From CAIMDX01 sp041652155 (lineage in GTDB: Bacteria > Patescibacteriota > Minisyncoccia > Minisyncoccales > JAQTVQ01): a stretch of DNA of 41,709 nt. The translations under genes were made by a program, and so were the position numbers. How positions within the stretch are numbered: position 1 is the first letter of the stretch; each line of letters starts with the position of its first letter. The notes below the pieces were generated by a model. It made no database searches and was not told where the DNA came from. It saw nothing but the letters and a program-made list of their open reading frames with translations. The stretch lies in NCBI GenBank assembly GCA_041652155.1, contig JBAZHV010000009.1:1-41709 (forward strand), given 5' to 3'. Shown in pieces: positions 37,971 through 41,709 of the stretch.

Positions 37971-38006
37971 AAAAATATGCACAGGTGACACCTGTGCATA
38001 TTTTTT
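37970..38006. terminator. Perfect 18-bp inverted repeat after map
   Basis: The left arm (37970-37987) and right arm (37989-38006) are exact complements around a single A, with A6 at the left and T6 at the right. This is a bidirectional-terminator layout. The core CACAGGTG / CACCTGTG is shared with palindromes at 1400 and 12394. Confidence 0.8.
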
Positions 38007-38040
38007 AACGCAGTTACTTGATAAATGGGATCAAGCACCA

Positions 38041-38075
38041 AGACAAAAGCACCTCCGCAGGAGGTGCTTTTGTCT
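38041..38075. terminator. Second terminator after map
   Basis: A perfect 16-bp stem (38041-38056 with 38060-38075) around GCA, containing AAAAG...CTTTT. A third, smaller hairpin with CGCCC / GGGCG follows at about 38081-38098. Confidence 0.85.
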
Positions 38076-38134
38076 ATTTTCGCCCTGTCTTCGGGCGGCT
38101 GTTGATACTTACACTGGCTGTTGTTTTTCATAAA

Positions 38135-38143
38135 TGTTATAAT
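38135..38143 (+). promoter_or_regulatory. Extended -10 promoter of galT
   Basis: TGTTATAAT is a TGn extended -10 with perfect TATAAT (38138-38143); no good -35. The start point near 38150 lies downstream of the alternative TTG start, supporting the ATG at 38178. Confidence 0.65.
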
Positions 38144-38177
38144 TTTTTTAAAGCTAATTAAATTTAATTCTGTGAAA

Positions 38178-39218
38178 ATGGAACAAGAACAACAAAAGAA
38201 AAATTTGTCGGAGCTAAGATTGGATCTGGCTTCGAAAGATTGGGTGGTCATTGCTACCGGCCGCGCCAAGAAGCCGGAGATGTTCAAAAAAACGAAAGAG
38301 GACCAGCCTGATGTGGGCAAAGATAAATGCCCTTTTTGCAACACCGATCCGAACGTCAAAGCCAGCGTAGCCTATTTGAACGGTAAAAAGATCGATCTTG
38401 AAAAAGAAGGGCCGATGCCTAAAGAATGGACCACCATATCAATACCTAATAAATTCCCGGCGTTCGTTCCTGCCGAAGAACTTTTCGAAGAGATGGAAGG
38501 CGGATTATATCAAAGGCTTGGCGCTGTCGGGTATCATGATCTGGTCATCACTTCCGATCATGACAAATCCATTGCGCTTTTGCCGCAGGAATCCATAAAA
38601 GAGCTTATTGACGTTTATCAGGAAAGAAGCCTCCAGCTCAAGAAAATGCCTTATGTCGGCTATGTTTCCATTTTTCATAACCATGGTCCGGACGCGGGGG
38701 CTTCCCAGCCTCATCCGCATTCGCAGATCATCGGCCAGCCTTTGGTCGATGTCGATCTCAAAAATCAGCTTCTGGTGGCCAGCAAATATTTCCAAGACAA
38801 TAAAAAATGTATTTCCTGCGAGATGACCAAATGGGAACTGCAGGTCAAAGAGAGGGTGATCTTCGAGAATGAACATTTTGCCGCCATTTGTCCGTTTGCT
38901 TCAAAATCGGCTTTTCAGGTCGTTATTACTCCTAAAAAGCATGGCCCATATTTTGAGGATATCAGCGAGGAACAAAAGCAAGGCTTAGCGGAGGCTTTTA
39001 AAGTTGTCCTCGGCAAGCTTTATAAAGGATTAAATAATCCCGACTATAATTTTTATTTGCATAACGCTCCCTGCGGCCTTGATGACTACGGTTTCTATCA
39101 TTGGCATTGGACCATTATGCCGAAAACTTCCGTGTGGGCCGGGTTTGAGATAGGTTCAAGAATGGAGATATCCACCATAGAGCCGGAGCAGGCGGCTGAA
39201 TATTTGAGACAGCAATGA
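38178..39218 (+). CDS. galT: Galactose-1-phosphate uridylyltransferase (GalT)
   Basis: This 346-residue HIT-superfamily nucleotidyltransferase has CPFC (about 52-55, zinc pair), FHNHGPDAGASQPHPHSQIIG (about 170-190) with the catalytic HPHSQ histidine, and YHWHWTIMP in the C-terminal half. GalT exchanges UMP between UDP-glucose and galactose-1-phosphate (Leloir pathway). galK, galE and others are not nearby; in CPR such genes may serve sugar nucleotide supply for surface glycans. The dedA-like gene overlaps its end by 4 bp. Confidence 0.92.
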   Translation: MEQEQQKKNLSELRLDLASKDWVVIATGRAKKPEMFKKTKEDQPDVGKDKCPFCNTDPNVKASVAYLNGKKIDLEKEGPMPKEWTTISIPNKFPAFVPAEELFEEMEGGLYQRLGAVGYHDLVITSDHDKSIALLPQESIKELIDVYQERSLQLKKMPYVGYVSIFHNHGPDAGASQPHPHSQIIGQPLVDVDLKNQLLVASKYFQDNKKCISCEMTKWELQVKERVIFENEHFAAICPFASKSAFQVVITPKKHGPYFEDISEEQKQGLAEAFKVVLGKLYKGLNNPDYNFYLHNAPCGLDDYGFYHWHWTIMPKTSVWAGFEIGSRMEISTIEPEQAAEYLRQQ

Positions 39219-39847
39219 TCGTCGAAGCGTTAGAATCTATTCTGGGAGCTATTGCTTCTTATATCGTCGGCGGGATTTCTTTTTTCGGCTATTGGGCGGT
39301 TGGATTTTTTATGGCTTTGGAAAGCGCTTGTTTGCCAGTACCTTCGGAGATCATTATGCCTTTTGCCGGTTATCTGGTCTGGACGGGAAAGTTCTCTTTT
39401 TGGTTGGTGGTTATTTGGGGAACGATAGGAAATCTTGTTGGATCGGTTTTGGCTTATGCCGCAGGCTATTATGGCGGCAGGCCTTTCATCGAGAAGTACG
39501 GGAAGTATATTTTTTTATCGAGCCGCGATCTGGCCGTAGCCGACAAATGGTTTGTCAAATATGGCAGTTCAAGCATTTTTTTCTCCCGCCTTTTGCCGGT
39601 GATCAGAACTTTTATTTCTCTTCCCGCGGGCATAGCCAGAATGCCTTTCGGTAAATTTTGTTTTTATACCGCGGCCGGATCTTTGCCTTTCTCGATGTTA
39701 TTAACCTGGGCAGGCATAGAGCTGGGACAAAATTGGGCCGATATCAAAGTTTATTTGCGCGGCCTGGACTGGCTGATCATAATTTCGGTGATTGCCGCCG
39801 GATGCATTTGGATATTTTTCAAAATAAAAAATAAAAATAAAATATAA
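39215..39847 (+). CDS. DedA family membrane protein
   Basis: This 210-residue membrane protein has the DedA/SNARE-associated (VTT) pattern: FFMALESACLPVPSEIIMPFAGYL (about 31-54), GYYGGRPFIEKYGKYI, FSRLLPVIRTFISLPAGIARMPFGKFCFYTAAGS (about 124-157) with the conserved Arg and Pro. Members act as lipid flippases or half-transporters, including undecaprenyl phosphate recycling, which could connect it functionally with UppP at 3662. It overlaps galT (ATGA), so the two are probably translated together. Confidence 0.92.
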   Translation: MIVEALESILGAIASYIVGGISFFGYWAVGFFMALESACLPVPSEIIMPFAGYLVWTGKFSFWLVVIWGTIGNLVGSVLAYAAGYYGGRPFIEKYGKYIFLSSRDLAVADKWFVKYGSSSIFFSRLLPVIRTFISLPAGIARMPFGKFCFYTAAGSLPFSMLLTWAGIELGQNWADIKVYLRGLDWLIIISVIAAGCIWIFFKIKNKNKI

Positions 39848-39860
39848 GACCTCTAAAATT

Positions 39861-40613
39861 ATGCCATCTCTTGTCGTAGCCAATTGGAAAATGAATCCCA
39901 AAACCATTAAGGAGGCGAAGAAGCTTTTTGCCGGGATAGCCGCCGGATCTAAAAATATAAAAAAGGCGCAGATGGCCGTTTGCCCGCCATCCGTCTTTCT
40001 TTCTTCTCTCGCAGGTTCTTCCAAAAAAATAAAAATGGGAGCCCAAAATTGTTATTGGGAGGAAAAAGGGGCTTTTACCGGAGAAATTTCTTTGGCGCAG
40101 ATAGCCAGCCTGGGATGCGAATATGTTCTTGTCGGCCATTCGGAGAGGCGGAAAATATTCGGAGAAACGGACGAATCGGCCAACAAAAAACTTTTGGCAG
40201 TCCTTGCCTTAGGCCTGACGCCGATATTGTGCGTAGGGGAGACAGAACAAGAAAAAGAGGATGGCGGAACTTTTGAGGTCCTAAAAGTCCAGCTTGAAAA
40301 AGGGTTGGAAAAAGTGGCTAAAAAAGTTGTCAATAAAATTGTTTTGGCTTACGAACCGGTTTGGGCTATAGGGACGGGAAAGGTTTGCGAGGCCGCCCAA
40401 GCCGAAGAAGTCTGCATTTTTATAAAAAAATTGATCTGTAAAAAATACGGACGAACCGCGGCCAATCAGGCGCAGATACTTTATGGCGGCAGCGTCAGGT
40501 CGGATAATGTTTTGAGATTTGTGAAAGATGCCCAAATGTCGGGAGTATTGGTGGGCGGCGCGTCGCTGGATGCCAAAGAATTCATAAAGATCGCCAAAGA
40601 AATAGATTTTTAG
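39861..40613 (+). CDS. tpiA: Triose-phosphate isomerase
   Basis: This 250-residue TIM-barrel enzyme has the active-site Lys in VANWKMN (residue 10), the His in VGHSERR (about 92-98), the Glu in LAYEPVWAIGTGK (about 163-175) and the phosphate loop YGGSVRSDN (about 210-218) and VGGASL. It interconverts dihydroxyacetone phosphate and glyceraldehyde-3-phosphate. Normal length. It follows the dedA gene by 13 bp. Confidence 0.98.
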   Translation: MPSLVVANWKMNPKTIKEAKKLFAGIAAGSKNIKKAQMAVCPPSVFLSSLAGSSKKIKMGAQNCYWEEKGAFTGEISLAQIASLGCEYVLVGHSERRKIFGETDESANKKLLAVLALGLTPILCVGETEQEKEDGGTFEVLKVQLEKGLEKVAKKVVNKIVLAYEPVWAIGTGKVCEAAQAEEVCIFIKKLICKKYGRTAANQAQILYGGSVRSDNVLRFVKDAQMSGVLVGGASLDAKEFIKIAKEIDF

Positions 40614-40669
40614 GCGGTTTTCCCGGACAAACAATGGGAGGCATCGGCCGTTTCTCCAATTTGTTTTAT

Positions 40670-40698
40670 TTGATTTTATTTTCGTTTTAGGCTAGAAT
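40670..40698 (+). promoter_or_regulatory. Promoter of the tRNA cluster
   Basis: TTGATT (40670-40675), 17 bp, TAGAAT (40693-40698), located 53 bp before the first tRNA. Confidence 0.7.
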
Positions 40699-40751
40699 AA
40701 CAAAGCCATAAAGGCGTTTACTAGCATAAGTATTTTTTTATTTATGCCACG

Positions 40752-40822
40752 TGCGGGGTAGAGGAGTAGTACCTCGGCGGTCCCATAAGCCGCAGACCCT
40801 GGTGCAATTCCAGGCCCCGCAA
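40752..40822 (+). tRNA. Initiator tRNA-Met (CAT), unusual
   Basis: Acceptor TGCGGGG / CCCCGCA, D stem GAGG / CCTC, anticodon stem GCGGT / GCCGC with loop CCCATAA, T stem CCTGG / CCAGG. The A11-T24 purine-pyrimidine pair in the D stem is the mark of bacterial initiators, and the ends resemble other initiators (GCGGGGT ... CCCCGCAA). Oddities are T1-A72 paired, C33 instead of T33, D loop AGTAGTA lacking GG at 18-19, only two of the three G-C anticodon-stem pairs, and T loop TGCAATT with G at 55. CCA is not encoded. Confidence 0.8.
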
Positions 40823-40866
40823 CATTTGATCGTTTCGTTTCCAATATTGTATTGCCCCATAAATGA

Positions 40867-40941
40867 GCCGGTGTAGCTCAGCGGCAGAGCGGACGTTTCA
40901 TAAGCGTTAGGTCGTAGGTCCGACTCCTACCACCGGCACCA
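40867..40941 (+). tRNA. Elongator tRNA-Met or tRNA-Ile2 (anticodon CAT)
   Basis: Acceptor GCCGGTG / CACCGGC, D stem GCTC / GAGC with GG in the loop, anticodon loop TTCATAA, T stem GTAGG / CCTAC, encoded CCA at 40939-40941. C11-G24 marks it as an elongator. It could be tRNA-Ile2 if the CAT anticodon is converted by TilS. T loop is TCCGACT, with C at position 55. Confidence 0.9.
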
Positions 40942-40948
40942 CTTATTA

Positions 40949-41626
40949 ATGCCAATTTGCAAAGAAGTTGACAAGAATTTTTTTAAAAAATGGTCTCCGG
41001 AGATGGCTTATGTTTTAGGATTTTTTACTGCCGATGGAAATATGATAAGGAGTAAAAGAGGGGCGTATTTTATTAGTTTCGAGATCACGGACAGAGAGTT
41101 GTTGGAGCAGATACGATCGGCATTGGATTCAAATCATAAAATTACCGTTCGTAAGAGAAGAGATCATTGGAAAGCCGCATATCGCCTGCAAATCGGCAGC
41201 AAAGATATTTTTAAAGATTTAATATTATTAGGACTGTCGCCCAACAAAAGCAAGATCATCCGCCTGCCCAAAGTTCCTGACAATTATTTTTTTCATTTTC
41301 TACGCGGATATTTTGACGGCGACGGCAATATAGTTGCCAGATATTTTACAAGATCGAATCGTAAAAGAAAATTGTTTGTTTTTCGGACCAGATTCACATC
41401 AGGAAATGAATTATTTTTAGAGGATTTGAAGAGCAAACTTAAGGAGCTAGTTAATTTAAGAGGGTCGATATTTTGGCAAGATAAAAATGTTTGGGTTTTA
41501 TCTTACGGTGCAGTTGATTCCAAGATTTTGTTTTCCAAAATGTATGATCGTATTGCCGGGTTGATTTTTTTAGAAAGAAAGTATAAAACATATCTGCGAG
41601 CAGTTGAGATCCAAACAGCAGTTTAA
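40949..41626 (+). CDS. Free-standing LAGLIDADG homing endonuclease
   Basis: This 225-residue protein has two LAGLIDADG-type helices: YVLGFFTADGNM (about 22-33) and FLRGYFDGDGNI (about 116-127), each with its metal-binding Asp, so it is a monomeric double-motif enzyme. There are no splicing blocks, so it is not an intein. It starts 7 bp after the CCA of the preceding tRNA and ends 5 bp before tRNA-Asp, with both flanking tRNAs intact. It probably cuts in or near a tRNA cluster lacking it and spreads by repair. An accessory role, such as an intron maturase, cannot be excluded. Confidence 0.88.
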   Translation: MPICKEVDKNFFKKWSPEMAYVLGFFTADGNMIRSKRGAYFISFEITDRELLEQIRSALDSNHKITVRKRRDHWKAAYRLQIGSKDIFKDLILLGLSPNKSKIIRLPKVPDNYFFHFLRGYFDGDGNIVARYFTRSNRKRKLFVFRTRFTSGNELFLEDLKSKLKELVNLRGSIFWQDKNVWVLSYGAVDSKILFSKMYDRIAGLIFLERKYKTYLRAVEIQTAV

Positions 41627-41631
41627 TTATT

Positions 41632-41707
41632 GGGGACGTAGTGTAGCCTGGTTTAACACGCCTTCCTGTCACGAAGGAGATCATGGGTTCAAATCCCACC
41701 GTCCCCG
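41632..41707 (+). tRNA. tRNA-Asp (anticodon GTC)
   Basis: Acceptor GGGGACG / CGTCCCC, D stem GTGT / ACAC with loop containing GG, anticodon stem CCTTC / GAAGG with loop CTGTCAC, T loop TTCAAAT with the normal T55, discriminator G. The window ends 2 bp later. Confidence 0.95.
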
Positions 41708-41709
41708 CA

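Noticed and set aside
38121..38177. TTG-started N-terminal extension of GalT
   Set aside because: It covers the extended -10 promoter and has no family similarity; the ATG at 38178 gives the normal start.
40949..41626. Intron inside a split tRNA
   Set aside because: Both flanking tRNAs fold completely without removing any sequence, so the endonuclease gene is not within an intron.
41451..41699. Minus-strand frame starting MGFEPMISFV across tRNA-Asp
   Set aside because: This is the well-known false ORF produced by translating the antisense of a tRNA gene.

Overview
This window looks like a piece of a Candidate Phyla Radiation (Patescibacteria, probably Parcubacteria-like) chromosome. The evidence is the compact gene packing, few Shine-Dalgarno sites, L28 with two CxxC pairs, zinc-type S14, absence of rpmD (L30) from an otherwise standard S10/spc ribosomal cluster, Lys/Ala-rich tails on several ribosomal proteins, an intein in a UvrD-type helicase, and many intergenic palindromes. 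TGA is used as a stop (e.g. at 749-751 and 3643-3645), so the code is standard rather than the Gracilibacteria/SR1 code.

Layout. (1) 1-2850 is a complete-looking diversity-generating retroelement (DGR) except for the 5' end of its target gene: target gene with variable repeat (VR, 573-750), avd (800-1141), a spacer, template repeat (TR, 1460-1637) and reverse transcriptase (1654-2847). VR and TR are both 178 bp and differ at 16 positions, all of them adenines in TR. (2) 2986-10369 holds a PrmC-like methyltransferase, UppP, a membrane-anchored Cys-repeat protein, a frameshifted methyltransferase, and a UvrD-type helicase/nuclease interrupted by a 374-residue intein. (3) 10415-12018 holds a PanE-like reductase and PlsY. 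(4) 12133-16222 is an iron-sulfur and sulfur-transfer group: ferredoxin, Rrf2/IscR-like regulator, cysteine desulfurase, IscU, MnmA, and a small DUF1858-type protein. (5) 16238-18248 holds a ComEC-like metallo-hydrolase and an unusually long adenylate-kinase-like protein. (6) 18249-18990 is a 742-bp gene-free stretch with a terminator, a triple direct repeat, inverted repeats, a good sigma70-type promoter, a rod-like ncRNA resembling 6S RNA with its own terminator, and a MITE-like inverted repeat. (7) 18991-37970 is the translation block: rpmB, tRNA-Pro, an M50 protease, then rpsL-rpsG-fusA-(Phd-like)-tuf-rpsJ through rplO-secY-adk-map, closed by two strong hairpins. (8) 38178-41709 holds galT, a DedA protein, tpiA and a tRNA cluster (initiator Met, elongator Met, Asp) containing a free-standing LAGLIDADG homing endonuclease gene.

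How it works together. The DGR would copy TR RNA with adenine-specific errors and write the cDNA into the C-terminal lectin-like domain of the target. The target's visible N-terminal part resembles the end of a CPR pseudopilin, so a diversified surface attachment protein is a reasonable inference for an episymbiont. The sulfur group would supply Fe-S clusters and the tRNA 2-thiolation made by MnmA. Three kinds of selfish or semi-selfish element (DGR, intein, homing endonuclease) plus several palindromic repeat families, one of them inside mnmA coding sequence, coexist in a genome expected to be small.
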